Notes: a model not told the origin generated them from the sequence alone. 64,000 bases of DNA from Lachnospiraceae bacterium (GCA_029067085.1 JAIEFE010000014.1:364910-428909), one strand, 5' to 3'. Positions 50,879 through 60,407 are shown, counted from the first letter of the stretch. Numbers and translations are program-made.

Positions 50879-52210
50879 CTAATCTCTTATCAATACATAA
50901 TAGTCCGTATCATATCCACCCCAGCGGTAATCCCCGCTCTTCCACTCTATGATCATATAGTCCGTGTCATCTATTGTCACGATCTCATAAGCACAGGCGG
51001 TATGATTATAATGCCTGAGGACATAACCCTTCGTCCAGCTTTGAAGCTCTTTACCCGATGTGGTCTCATCCATATAAACGCTGCTTAAAAATCCCTCTTC
51101 TCCAAAATGCATGTGCTTAAAAAACAGTCTTTCCCGAGGGAGATGATTCACATCAGGATCGAACTCCTCTTTATTGCGAATAAAGTCAAAAGCCGTCCAA
51201 TCTCCCAGAACCCGCTCGTCATTCACAAAAGGAATATCCGTGTTATCTTCTCTCGCAATCTCACGTCTGGTATATCTTTTATGATCAACCTGTTCCAACA
51301 CCAATACAGTCGGCATCCCGCCGCGAAGATATTCATAAGATTTATTCTCCACAAACATATAACGGATGCCTTGATCGTCCTCAATCTGATATCTGCACAA
51401 ACAGGACTGGTCGCCGCCATTCAACTTCAGATATCCTTTCGTCCAGCTGTATATCCAGTAATCTTCTCCGCCGGGCAGGAAATAGATTTCCCTGTCCTTA
51501 TTTCCCATATCAGATTCTCTCCGCTCTACTTGCTCGGAATAAAAATCTTCCTTTACGGCATATTCGCCCACAACCTTCCATTTGCCGATGACCCGCTCAT
51601 CATCCTCAAAAACAAGGTTGATATCTTCATGCAGCTCTCCCATTTCGTCTCTGAGTTTTACCACCTCGGCAGCCACCTGAATCTCATTTTTATCCTTACC
51701 GCCATAAGTCATGAATCCTGAAATACGTTGTAAATTCCTTTTTTGGATCTCCTCGTCCAGACTGCGGCATGCAGCCTGAAAGGCTTTTGGATCAAGCGGT
51801 ATGGGCAGGGATAATCCCTTTATGATCATTTCACCCAATTCATTTTTTTCTACTACTGACGGTTTTTCCTGTTCAGCCTTCGTATTTTTCTCTTCTTTCT
51901 CAAGCATCATACGCTTCACCTCCGCAATGGCAGCAAGCATGTCTCGGTATTCCGACTCCCGATGCTCCAGAATGCCCTTTATGAACACATTATCGCCGGC
52001 ATTTTTCAGAATATCTCTGATCTCTTTCAGAGAAAGGCCGACGCTCTTTAAGAGCTCAATTTTACGCACCTGACCTATCTGCTCAGCCGAATAATAACGG
52101 TAACCGGAAAAATGATCGACATAGTCCGGACATAACAGTCCCTCTTTATCATAATGCCTGAGCACCGATATGGGCATTCCCGTCATTCTTGCAAATTCAC
52201 CTATTTTCAT
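50879..52210 (-). CDS. MerR regulator with duplicated C-terminal domain
   Basis: About 443 residues. Residues 1-70 are a MerR winged helix: MKIGEFARMTGMPISVLRHYDKEGLLCPDYVDHFSGYRYYSAEQIGQVRKIELLKSVGLSLKEI. A coiled-coil linker runs to about 115. Two copies of a domain of about 110 residues follow, each opening with (V/F)NDER-type VIGKW or VLGDW and containing SWTKGY(L/V), then a YMxxE(N/W)KS and a short beta ending. These are probably ligand-binding barrels. Start at 52210 with AGGTG upstream. No adjacent efflux gene, so the target is unknown; autoregulation is likely. Confidence 0.87.
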   Translation of the reverse strand: MKIGEFARMTGMPISVLRHYDKEGLLCPDYVDHFSGYRYYSAEQIGQVRKIELLKSVGLSLKEIRDILKNAGDNVFIKGILEHRESEYRDMLAAIAEVKRMMLEKEEKNTKAEQEKPSVVEKNELGEMIIKGLSLPIPLDPKAFQAACRSLDEEIQKRNLQRISGFMTYGGKDKNEIQVAAEVVKLRDEMGELHEDINLVFEDDERVIGKWKVVGEYAVKEDFYSEQVERRESDMGNKDREIYFLPGGEDYWIYSWTKGYLKLNGGDQSCLCRYQIEDDQGIRYMFVENKSYEYLRGGMPTVLVLEQVDHKRYTRREIAREDNTDIPFVNDERVLGDWTAFDFIRNKEEFDPDVNHLPRERLFFKHMHFGEEGFLSSVYMDETTSGKELQSWTKGYVLRHYNHTACAYEIVTIDDTDYMIIEWKSGDYRWGGYDTDYYVLIRD

Positions 52211-52313
52211 GCCTGCACCTATCTCAAAAATCTGTTTACAGTTACTTATGAAGCGCTTCATGATAGCAGTATAAACCTAATGTAAGGTTTAGAGTCAACA
52301 CCGGAAAACTTAA

Positions 52314-52985
52314 TTATTTCTCAATACCCTCCGCTATCTTGCTTAAGGCATCTAAGTCTTGAATAGAATACCCCTGTTCCGTTTTTTTCAAAAGGCCGCG
52401 CTTTACAAAATCAGCAAGCACATAGAGTAAATGACGGTAAGTCACTCCTAAAAATTCAGATACTTCTGTATGTTTTTCTCTGTACAGGCGGTTACATGAA
52501 GTCAGCAAGATAAAATTTGCCAAACGTGCTTCTAATGGGTAAGATTGATTTTTTGTGTAATTATAAGTGTTTCCTATCGCCTTTTGACTTAGAAACAGAC
52601 AAAGGTAACGCAAAAATTTTGTATCATTCAGTATCTTGTCTTTGCATTCCATGATATGAATCGCATAACAGGTGCATGGAGTGATCGCAGTCACACCATT
52701 CGCCGCTTCCTGCGCTCCGAGCAATTCCATTTCTCCGATAAAGCACGGAGCATTCAGAAAATTGATCAGAGAAATGCGCCCGTTTTTCTGAGAGAGAAAT
52801 AATTTCGCACGGCCATCTATTAAATAGTACAGAAAATCAGGATTATCACCCTCACATAGAATGCTTTCTGTACTGTCAAATGTTACGATTGAGGTGTAAG
52901 GACGTATGTCAAAACTGAAATAGTCCGACAAAGGGAACTGATTCTCATATTCCTCTAACACTTCTCTTTCTTTTATCACGATCAT
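52314..52985 (-). CDS. yeiL: Crp/Fnr-family regulator, YeiL-like
   Basis: About 223 residues. The cNMP-like beta-barrel includes LCEGDNPDFLYYLIDGRAKLFLSQKNGRISLINFLNAPCFIGEMELLG. The C-terminal winged helix has EARLANFILLTSCNRLYREKHTEVSEFLGVTYRHLLYVLADFVKRGLLKK. Both parts closely resemble E. coli YeiL, a stationary-phase regulator. No cAMP-binding Arg pattern or Fnr cysteine cluster is obvious. Start at 52985, with AAAGGA 9 bases upstream. Divergent from a methyltransferase gene that it probably controls. Confidence 0.87.
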   Translation of the reverse strand: MIVIKEREVLEEYENQFPLSDYFSFDIRPYTSIVTFDSTESILCEGDNPDFLYYLIDGRAKLFLSQKNGRISLINFLNAPCFIGEMELLGAQEAANGVTAITPCTCYAIHIMECKDKILNDTKFLRYLCLFLSQKAIGNTYNYTKNQSYPLEARLANFILLTSCNRLYREKHTEVSEFLGVTYRHLLYVLADFVKRGLLKKTEQGYSIQDLDALSKIAEGIEK

Positions 52986-53006
52986 GATTGCAATCCTTTC
53001 AAACAG

Positions 53007-53022
53007 TGTGAGATTTCTCATA
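53007..53022. promoter_or_regulatory. Crp/Fnr-type operator between divergent genes
   Basis: TGTGAGATTTCTCATA matches the TGTGA-N6-TCACA pattern at 9 of 10 arm positions; its core TGAGA-TT-TCTCA is also perfectly symmetric. It lies 22 bases from the yeiL-like start and about 20 bases before a TATAAT (53043-53048) for the methyltransferase gene. Confidence 0.6.
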
Positions 53023-53073
53023 GCAGGTTATCATGGATTTTTATATAATGCAAGAAAAGGAGGTCAATTAGAT

Positions 53074-53712
53074 ATGAAACAAAATGAATACTGGAACAGT
53101 GTATCAGAGAAAAAAGAATTTACCACCCCTTTTCAGGTGGAAGCATTTTCAAAATATGTAAGTAAGGACAGCTGTATCCTTGATGTGGGCTGCGGATACG
53201 GGAGGACACTTGATGAACTGTATCATTACGGCTACCACAATCTGATCGGCATTGATTTTTCAAGCGGCATGATAGAAAGAGGGAAACAGCAGTTTCCGTA
53301 TCTTGACTTAAGGGTAAAGGAAGATGCGAAAATAGCTTTGCCGGACGCAAGCGTGGACGCTGTTATTCTTTTTGCGGTCTTGACCTGTATCCGAACAAAT
53401 GAAGAACAGGAACAATTATTATCAGAAATTCGAAGGGTATTAAAACCCCATGGGATTTTGTATGTAAATGATTTTTTACTGAATACAGACGAGCGTAATC
53501 TTTCACGTTATGAGAAATACAAAGAGACTTACGGTATCTATGGTGTCTTTGAATTGCCGGAGGGTGCAGTCCTCAGACACCATGATGAAATATGGATCAA
53601 GCAGCTTCTGAAAGTTTTTTCAGAGCAAGAATATGAGCATTTGACATTCACAACAATGAACGGACATAAATCGAATGGTTTTTATTTTATTGGGGCCATA
53701 CCACCCTTGTGA
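53074..53712 (+). CDS. Class I SAM-dependent methyltransferase
   Basis: A 212-residue protein. Motif I is CILDVGCGYGRTLDELYHYG, motif II VDAVILFAVLTCI, with GIDFSSGMIERGKQ as post-I. Motif III is RRVLKPHGILYVNDFLL. It is a UbiE/YcgJ-like methyltransferase of unknown substrate. Start at 53074, with AAGGAGG 11 bases upstream. Its 3' end overlaps the 3' end of the facing solute-binding protein gene by 26 bases. Probably regulated by the divergent YeiL-like protein. Confidence 0.9.
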   Translation: MKQNEYWNSVSEKKEFTTPFQVEAFSKYVSKDSCILDVGCGYGRTLDELYHYGYHNLIGIDFSSGMIERGKQQFPYLDLRVKEDAKIALPDASVDAVILFAVLTCIRTNEEQEQLLSEIRRVLKPHGILYVNDFLLNTDERNLSRYEKYKETYGIYGVFELPEGAVLRHHDEIWIKQLLKVFSEQEYEHLTFTTMNGHKSNGFYFIGAIPPL

Positions 53713-55126
53713 TCTCCGGATAACGCCGCTTGACCGCCGCCTCAAAATGATCCTTTGCAGTGTCCAGATCAATATAGCCGTCAAAATAATCCGCAAAAGC
53801 ATTCTGTATCTCTTCATTACATCCCTGATCATAAACAAAAGCTTTTGTCACTTTAACGGCAGCGGCGGTTTCAGCAAAGCATGCATACGGGTTTTGTCCA
53901 CCGAGCAATTCTGATTCGAAGTAAGGATCATCAGCAGTCTCCTGCATGCCGGATATCGTATTGGCAAAATCCTGAATAGACGGATCTTCCGCCATTGCCT
54001 GCATAATGTCCTTTGTACAGGTCAGCTTTAATATGACATCCTTAACCAGCGTCGGGTTATCCGTCTCCTGCGCGGCGGCAAGCCATGTCCCACCCCAGTA
54101 ATAGGGCTGCGGCCCCTGACATACCGCCCAGTCACCGTAAATTTCTTCGTCTGCATTAATGGGCAGTACAAAATTGATCCCCCACGTCGGAAGGAAGAAG
54201 CCGAATACCTTTGCCTCTGCGCTCTGATCAAACATCCATTCCTCACTCCAGAGGGATGTTTTATGATGATATCCGTTATCTGTAAATTCCTTTGTCTGCT
54301 CGATCCATGCCATGATATCAGCATCTACCGTAACTGTAGTCGTCTCAGCTAAAGGCGCATCCGCTCTCCCGGTCCAAGGTTTATCAAGCTTATTGGAGAA
54401 TACACGGAAAGAATCATAATAGCCGGAGAGCATATAATACCCTTTATCTTTTGCCTGCGCTGCCGTCTCATCAAACTGATTCCAGTCAGAAAGAGCTGTC
54501 TGAACCTCACCCGGAGCGTCTGTTCCCAGAACGTCCTTCGCAATGGAACGTCTGTAAGCAAACACACCGGGCGCCGCAATCCATGATGCTGCTCTCTGTT
54601 CCCCATTTTTATCCGTGACAATATCTTTTGTGTACTGATACTGATCGGCAAGATCCTCTGCTGTGATTCCCAGCTCGGAAAGCGGCATTGCAAGATCTCC
54701 ATCAGCACTCGTATATTTCCATGCGTAGTCAGGCTCAAATAAGAAAATATCAATCTTATCATCAGCCGCCGCTCTGTGCTGCGCCATCAACGCTTTATCC
54801 AATTGATCCTGATAGTTATTGTCTAAAGAAGAATTGATCGTCCATTTCACAGTAGTGCCATCCTTCAGCGTCGTTGTCGTTCTGTCTTTTGAAACAGACT
54901 CTACATCAGGATAGTACGCATTGAAATACCGCTGGAATTCCTCATTCCAGCACCAGATATTGAGAATGGCCCCCTCGTCACCGCTTGTCGTCTCTGATTC
55001 ATCCGTTTCATCGGCTGCATCATATTCTGCATCTACTTTCTGTTGAAGCTGCGGCAGATGATCCGCATCCACCAAAGTACTTGTCATCAAAGCAAATGCA
55101 AGCACCACACGAAATAATCTCATCAT
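53687..55126 (-). CDS. Extracellular solute-binding protein (family 1) without lipobox
   Basis: About 479 residues. Its periplasmic-binding-protein fold is shown by ILNIWCWNEEFQRYFNAYYPDV near 55, DIFLFEPDYAWKY near 120, and GDWAVCQGPQPYYWGGTWLAAA near 360. The N-terminus has a hydrophobic signal (about residues 5-17) ending LVDADH, suitable for signal peptidase I, but no Cys for lipid attachment, unlike most Gram-positive binding proteins. It lies downstream of the GH32 operon terminator and has no permease partner of its own. Start at 55126 by an ATG; a TTG six codons upstream is the alternative. Confidence 0.8.
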   Translation of the reverse strand: MMRLFRVVLAFALMTSTLVDADHLPQLQQKVDAEYDAADETDESETTSGDEGAILNIWCWNEEFQRYFNAYYPDVESVSKDRTTTTLKDGTTVKWTINSSLDNNYQDQLDKALMAQHRAAADDKIDIFLFEPDYAWKYTSADGDLAMPLSELGITAEDLADQYQYTKDIVTDKNGEQRAASWIAAPGVFAYRRSIAKDVLGTDAPGEVQTALSDWNQFDETAAQAKDKGYYMLSGYYDSFRVFSNKLDKPWTGRADAPLAETTTVTVDADIMAWIEQTKEFTDNGYHHKTSLWSEEWMFDQSAEAKVFGFFLPTWGINFVLPINADEEIYGDWAVCQGPQPYYWGGTWLAAAQETDNPTLVKDVILKLTCTKDIMQAMAEDPSIQDFANTISGMQETADDPYFESELLGGQNPYACFAETAAAVKVTKAFVYDQGCNEEIQNAFADYFDGYIDLDTAKDHFEAAVKRRYPEITRVVWPQ

Positions 55127-55212
55127 AAACAGGTATCTCCCCAAAATGCTTTCGTCTAAAAAATGATTCTTCCTAACTTTCTTATCATAATACCATATCT
55201 ATTTCCTTATGT

Positions 55213-55252
55213 AAAAGGCCGACTGATTTTCCATTTTGAAAATCAATCGGCC
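55213..55252 (-). terminator. Terminator of the GH32 operon
   Basis: Fifteen-pair stem, arms 55217-55231 and 55238-55252 with one G-U, loop of 6, then TTTT on the minus strand. It separates the operon from the solute-binding protein gene at 53687. Confidence 0.9.
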
Positions 55253-55281
55253 ACTTAGCATTACACGGCTTATCATAGTTT

Positions 55282-56766
55282 TTATATCAGATCATATTTT
55301 ACCACATCCATATTGACCAAACCGTCAGCAAAAAATGAAATTCCGTCCGCCTTCTGATCTGTGTTTATCGTTGCCGAAAGCACTTGTTCCCCATCGTTCA
55401 CAAATATTTCGACACTGAAGCGGTCCAATATCAGCCGCAGACGAATCCTGCCGTTTTGATGACTCACCAGGCTTCGACGCTGGTGGATAAACGCCCTTCT
55501 GGAGCCGGAGAACTTGCGGTCAATTTTAAGAATCGATTCATGAGGACGAAAGCTGACTGCTGTATGGTAATTTTCATCCTGTGCAAAGCGCACCGCAAAT
55601 TTGTGATATACATTGTTATCTTCAACCGGGCGGAGTTCCAGTTCCATGTCTATTCTCCGACCCTTGATACCGTCAAGCCGCAGGATATCAGTAAAGGTAA
55701 TATCCTTATGAGTCACTTCGTTCCCGCGCATGGCTTCCAGTTCGCGAACCGGCTTTTGATAGAGACGCCCGTTTTTGATAGACAGTTCTCTTGGCAGGCT
55801 CATCTGTCCAAACCACGGTATCTGATTATTAGCGGGGTTACAGGTATCCCAGTTCTGCATCCAGCCGATCATGATCCGTCTGCCATCCGGCGCAAGCACT
55901 GTCTGCGGCGCATAGAAATCAATTCCATAATCAATTGCCTGATTGCATTCTTCCGCAAAATCTTTGTTCTCTTCATCATAAGTTCCGATGATGCAAACAG
56001 TTCCGTTGCCATTGTGGTATTCAAATCCCTGTGGCAGCATGTCCTGCGGGCTCACCAATAAAAGCTGCTTCCCGTCCAGCGCAAAAAAATCAGGACATTC
56101 CCACATCTTTCCATAGCGCCACCTATTGGAGCACAATACCTTCAGGAACTTCCAATGATATCCGTCGGCACTTTCAAACAATAAAATCTGTCCGCTGCCG
56201 TCAGCCGGCCGATTGCCAACCACAGCATAATAGCTACCATCATTGCCCTGCCATACCTTGGGATCCCGAAAATCGATGCAGCTGCTGCCCTCCGGCAGAT
56301 CCGCTTCCGTCAATACCGGATTCCCTGCATATTTCTCGTAATCAATCCCATCCCCGGTTGCAACGCACTGCCTTTGAATCTCGCAGACGCTTCCATCCTC
56401 CTGTGTTTCTCTGACCACACCGGTATACATCAGCAGCTGCTTTCCGTCGGGGAGTGTCACTGCACTCCCCGAAAAACAGCCGTCTCTGTCATAAGCCTCG
56501 TCCGGAGCCAAAGCCGCCGGAAGATATTCCCAGTGAAGCAGGTCACTGCTCACCGCATGTCCCCAGTGCATAGGCCCCCAGTGAGAATCGTAGGGATGGT
56601 ACTGATAAAAGAGATGGTATCTTCCATCATAAAACGAAAAACCATTGGGGTCATTCATCCAGCCAGTACGTGGGCTCAAATGAAAATCCGGTCTGTCCTG
56701 CTCTTTGATGTTTTTTTCAGATATTTCCTCATACTTTCGTGCCTCGCGCAAAATCTGGCTTGTCAT
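55282..56766 (-). CDS. GH32 beta-fructofuranosidase
   Basis: A 494-residue GH32 enzyme. WMNDPNGFSFYDGRYHLFYQYHP near 36-58 holds the nucleophile Asp; CIDFRDPKVW near 163 is the transition-state Asp; KMWECPDFFAL near 223 holds the acid/base Glu. A C-terminal beta-sandwich follows, including the LRLILDRFSVEIFVNDGEQVLSATI motif. No signal peptide, so it acts in the cytoplasm on imported sucrose or fructo-oligosaccharides. Last gene of the operon with permeases and lipoprotein. It may act as sucrose-6-phosphate hydrolase, but the transporter is not a PTS, so unphosphorylated substrate is more likely. Confidence 0.93.
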   Translation of the reverse strand: MTSQILREARKYEEISEKNIKEQDRPDFHLSPRTGWMNDPNGFSFYDGRYHLFYQYHPYDSHWGPMHWGHAVSSDLLHWEYLPAALAPDEAYDRDGCFSGSAVTLPDGKQLLMYTGVVRETQEDGSVCEIQRQCVATGDGIDYEKYAGNPVLTEADLPEGSSCIDFRDPKVWQGNDGSYYAVVGNRPADGSGQILLFESADGYHWKFLKVLCSNRWRYGKMWECPDFFALDGKQLLLVSPQDMLPQGFEYHNGNGTVCIIGTYDEENKDFAEECNQAIDYGIDFYAPQTVLAPDGRRIMIGWMQNWDTCNPANNQIPWFGQMSLPRELSIKNGRLYQKPVRELEAMRGNEVTHKDITFTDILRLDGIKGRRIDMELELRPVEDNNVYHKFAVRFAQDENYHTAVSFRPHESILKIDRKFSGSRRAFIHQRRSLVSHQNGRIRLRLILDRFSVEIFVNDGEQVLSATINTDQKADGISFFADGLVNMDVVKYDLI

Positions 56767-56849
56767 GATAAACCTCCCGATTCATGCTCTTAGGTCATGA
56801 CAGTAAATGCTTTGACCCGTACTAAATAGTTGCGTTTATTCCTATTATT

Positions 56850-58526
56850 TTATTCTGCATAGAATGCATCCAGATACTTCTGGAAAATGGAGAGATATTC
56901 CTCCACTCCATACGCATTCAATTTGTTAATATATTCGTTCCAGTCACTATCTGTACATCCGTCCATGATCGTCCTGGAACGGAATTCATTGATGTGCGAT
57001 GTGATATCGGGATTCAAGACAGAAAGTCTGTCTGTATCCTCTCTGCTCATGAATACGTTCGGATACACATACTCTGTGTGCATATCCTCCGTGAAATTGT
57101 CCTTGATCCAGTCCAGACGGTACTGTGCGTCATCCGGGCAGGTGACATACACACCATAATATTCATCAAGAACCGCCAGCGGGCCATTGACAGATTCCGC
57201 CTCTCTCACTTCCACCGGAGATGCGTCCCCGAGTGCCGCATGTTTCAGCATCGGCTGCCCTGCATCGTTGGTTCCCATCTCAAAGATATCAAAATCATCG
57301 TCTTCCCCGTAGGTTCCCCAGTTGTTCTGAGGCGACTGCATGGGCTCATACATCTGATCCAGCCATGCGCATACCAGTGCCGGCTCTGTGGCAACTGCCG
57401 TTACGACGCAGCGTCCCCTGTCATATCCGCTTGTAAAGGAACCGTTCTCAGGCGTGATGTTTCTTACATCCGCAGTCAGCGCCGGAAGCGGAACCCATCC
57501 ATTAAAATCATCTACGACATTGGCATCGTCCCAGCTGAAGCATACACCGTAACGTCCGGATTTTCCCTTTGCCACATAGGTGGACCATTCCTGTGTAAAC
57601 GCCTCGGAATCGATCAGACCCTCTTCATACAGCTTGTGAAGCCATTCAAGACCTGCCCGGAAGCCCGGCTGGCTTCCCGTACAGATCACTTTCAGATCGT
57701 CGGTCACCGCGATATGCCTTCCCTGATCTCCGTCCCCATAGCCTTCACCGAAACCATTGATCAAAAGCGCCAGATCCTGACTTCCGTCATTGACGATACA
57801 GGACATGGGAATAATGCTTCCCTCAATACCAAACTGCTGCTGAAGCTCAGCTGCATGATCCCGGAAAGCAATCAGTGTCTGCTCAAACTCATCCACTGTT
57901 TCCGGCATCTCAAGCCCTAAAAAGTCCATCCATTTCTTATTGATAAAGGGCATCTCGCTGACTGACTGAATAGCTGTCCTGTCTGAACCGAGCTGTTCGA
58001 TCCACGGAAGTGCCCAGATATGCCCGTCCACACTCGTACTCATCTTTCTGTATTCCGGATACTTTTCAAAAACAGCCTGTAAATTCGGCATATAGGTATC
58101 AATATATTCCTCCAGCGGAATGATTGCCCCATAATCCGCATACCGAAGAAGATCGTTGTCATTGAAATTCGCAGTGAACACAAAATCAGTCAGAAGATTG
58201 GGATTGGACATATTGAGCGCTATCTTGTCTCCCCACTGATCCGCCTGAATGGCCATCCATTCAATCTCTACGTTAGTCTTCTCCTGAAGCCGTTTAAAGA
58301 TCGTCCGATTGTTCGGGTTGGGCTCCGTGTTGGCAGGAAAGCTGATCATTCCGGTGAGAGTCTTTTTCTCTGCCAAGGGAAACTGAAGCTCAGAAAGATC
58401 CACTACCTGCATTTTCTCACCCGTATTCAGGGACTTGACTGACCTTCCGCCACATGCGCTCAAAGGAAGTACCATTGTCATCGCTAACGCGAAAGCGACT
58501 CCGCGTTTTATATATTCTCTCTTCAT
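56850..58526 (-). CDS. Sugar-binding lipoprotein (LplA/YtcQ-like)
   Basis: About 558 residues. Signal peptide MKREYIKRGVAFALAMTMVLPLSAC gives a lipobox (LSAC). The mature part reads TLTGMISFPANTEPNPNNRTIFKRLQEKTNVEIEW, with FTANFNDNDLLRYADYGAIIPLEEYIDTYMPNL and GYDRGRCVVTAVATEPALVCAWLD; this is the long solute-binding class that pairs with LplB/LplC permeases. I start at 58526, with AGGAG 8 bases upstream; an ATG at 58550 overlaps the previous stop. It should capture the sugar hydrolysed by the GH32 enzyme. Confidence 0.92.
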   Translation of the reverse strand: MKREYIKRGVAFALAMTMVLPLSACGGRSVKSLNTGEKMQVVDLSELQFPLAEKKTLTGMISFPANTEPNPNNRTIFKRLQEKTNVEIEWMAIQADQWGDKIALNMSNPNLLTDFVFTANFNDNDLLRYADYGAIIPLEEYIDTYMPNLQAVFEKYPEYRKMSTSVDGHIWALPWIEQLGSDRTAIQSVSEMPFINKKWMDFLGLEMPETVDEFEQTLIAFRDHAAELQQQFGIEGSIIPMSCIVNDGSQDLALLINGFGEGYGDGDQGRHIAVTDDLKVICTGSQPGFRAGLEWLHKLYEEGLIDSEAFTQEWSTYVAKGKSGRYGVCFSWDDANVVDDFNGWVPLPALTADVRNITPENGSFTSGYDRGRCVVTAVATEPALVCAWLDQMYEPMQSPQNNWGTYGEDDDFDIFEMGTNDAGQPMLKHAALGDASPVEVREAESVNGPLAVLDEYYGVYVTCPDDAQYRLDWIKDNFTEDMHTEYVYPNVFMSREDTDRLSVLNPDITSHINEFRSRTIMDGCTDSDWNEYINKLNAYGVEEYLSIFQKYLDAFYAE

Positions 58527-58549
58527 ATCCTTGCTCCTTTTCACATTCA

Positions 58550-59446
58550 TCAGCCCTTAACAGAACCCGCCATGATACCGCTGTCAAAATATTTCTGGAA
58601 AAACGGATACATCACCAAAAGCGGAAGACTGGAAATAATAATTGTGGCATATTTCAAAAGTTCTGCAAGCTGAGCTCTCTGGGCCGTACTCTGTATATCA
58701 GAAACCATACCCGGCTCCGGCTTACTCTGAATCAGAATGGCGCGGAGCACAAGCTGCAGAGGCTGTTTTGCCGAGCTGTTCAGATAAATCATCGCATCAA
58801 AGTAGCTGTTCCACATTGCGACAAACTGCCACAAAGCCAGCACTGCAATGATCGGTGTACATACCGGCAGCAGAATCTTAAAATAATAGACAAGTTCGTC
58901 CGCTCCGTCCACGTCCGCTGCCTCACGAAGCTCAGCAGGAATGCCGCGATAATAGGTTCTCGCGATCGTCATATTCCAAACGCTGAAAGCGCCGGGAAGA
59001 ATAACGGCCCACATACTGTCTAACAGTCCCAGATTACCGATCAACAAATAGGTAGGAACCAGGCCGCCGCCAAAGAACATCGTGATCATAAATATGACAT
59101 TGAAGAATTTTCTGCCTCTGAAATCCACCCTCGACATAGGGTATGCGCACAAAAGCGTAATGCCTACCGATACTACGGTAAATACGATGGAGTAAACCAC
59201 TGCATTTTTAAAGCCGATCCAGATCTGTGCGTTCGTTGCAACGCGCTCATAGGCCGTCAGAGTCCATTTGCTGAAATCAAAGGTAATTCCTTTGTTCTGC
59301 AGCGTTACCGGATCGATAAAAGAAGCAACAATGATATAAATCACAGGAATAACGATTGCCAGTACAAACAGACCGAGCAGTGTATACCCTGTTAAAAGGA
59401 GCATTTTATCCTGTATGCCATAACTGGAAAATTTTTTCTTATCCAT
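58550..59446 (-). CDS. Sugar ABC transporter permease (LplC-like)
   Basis: A 298-residue permease with six membrane segments. The EAA motif is GIPAELREAADVDGADELVYYFKILLPVCTPIIA near 185-218. The N-terminal extension is short. Belongs to the MalG/LplC group. It lies 10 bases after the partner permease and directly before the lipoprotein gene. No ATPase is encoded in the locus; a shared MsmK-type ATPase is likely. Confidence 0.93.
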   Translation of the reverse strand: MDKKKFSSYGIQDKMLLLTGYTLLGLFVLAIVIPVIYIIVASFIDPVTLQNKGITFDFSKWTLTAYERVATNAQIWIGFKNAVVYSIVFTVVSVGITLLCAYPMSRVDFRGRKFFNVIFMITMFFGGGLVPTYLLIGNLGLLDSMWAVILPGAFSVWNMTIARTYYRGIPAELREAADVDGADELVYYFKILLPVCTPIIAVLALWQFVAMWNSYFDAMIYLNSSAKQPLQLVLRAILIQSKPEPGMVSDIQSTAQRAQLAELLKYATIIISSLPLLVMYPFFQKYFDSGIMAGSVKG

Positions 59447-59456
59447 CCCGAACCTC

Positions 59457-60407
59457 CTATAATCCCTGTCCTTCGTTCATCTTTGCCACAATCTTATTGA
59501 CGCTCAAAAGCAAGATGACGTTAATAACGGTGTTGAAGAGGCCAACCGCAGTTGAGAAACTGAAATTACCGCTGATAAGACCTTGTTTGTAAACATATGT
59601 AGAAATAATCTCCGAACTGGCAAGGTTCAGATCCGTCTGCAGGGCATAGGCTTTTTCAAACCCGATGCTCATGATATTACCTGCCTGCAAAATGAACTGA
59701 ATCACTACGATATCCTTGATGGCGGGCCATTCAACCACTTTGATCTGCTGCAGGATATTAGCGCCGTCCAGATAAGCCGCCTCCTTCAGATCCTGGCTTG
59801 CATTCGCAAGAGCGGCCGTATACATAATGGATCCCCATCCTGCTCCCTGCCAGATACCGCTCGCAATATAAATGGTCCTCCACGCTCCCGGCATGGTCAT
59901 GAAATTGATCTGGCTTCCAAGCAGCAGATTGATCGGACCGGTTACCGAAAGGAAAATTTTTACGATACCGCAGAGCACGATGACCGAAATAAAGTTCGGC
60001 AGATACAGCGCAAGCTGTATTTTCTTCTTTATCCCCTTGCTCTGGATCCGGTTCAGCAAGAACGCAAGAATAACCGGTACCGGGAACCCCCACAAAAGCC
60101 CGAAAACACTAAGTTTCAATGTGTTTGCCAGATAGGACAGAAAGTCCGGAGAAGAAAGAAATCTCTGGAAATACGAAAATCCTACCCATTTGCTTTTCAG
60201 GATACCCTTGAACGGATTATACTCCTGGAAAGCAATCAAAATGCCGCCCATTGGGATATACTTAAAGATCAAAGTAAGCGCCAACGCCGGCAGGAGGAAG
60301 ATCACATATAACTGCCAGTGCTGCTTTACATATACCAGCGAATTATGAAACTCCCTCGTTTTACTGTCCTGTTTCCCTGCGGAAACACTTGTAGAATTGG
60401 ACATCAT
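59457..60407 (-). CDS. Sugar ABC transporter permease (LplB-like)
   Basis: A 316-residue permease with six membrane segments. ALTLIFKYIPMGGILIAFQEYNPFKGIL near 45-70 is characteristic of LplB; the EAA loop reads ASQDLKEAAYLDGANILQQIKVVEWPAIKDI near 205-235. First gene of the operon. Two methionines start the frame (60407 and 60404); GGAGG lies just upstream. Confidence 0.93.
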   Translation of the reverse strand: MMSNSTSVSAGKQDSKTREFHNSLVYVKQHWQLYVIFLLPALALTLIFKYIPMGGILIAFQEYNPFKGILKSKWVGFSYFQRFLSSPDFLSYLANTLKLSVFGLLWGFPVPVILAFLLNRIQSKGIKKKIQLALYLPNFISVIVLCGIVKIFLSVTGPINLLLGSQINFMTMPGAWRTIYIASGIWQGAGWGSIMYTAALANASQDLKEAAYLDGANILQQIKVVEWPAIKDIVVIQFILQAGNIMSIGFEKAYALQTDLNLASSEIISTYVYKQGLISGNFSFSTAVGLFNTVINVILLLSVNKIVAKMNEGQGL

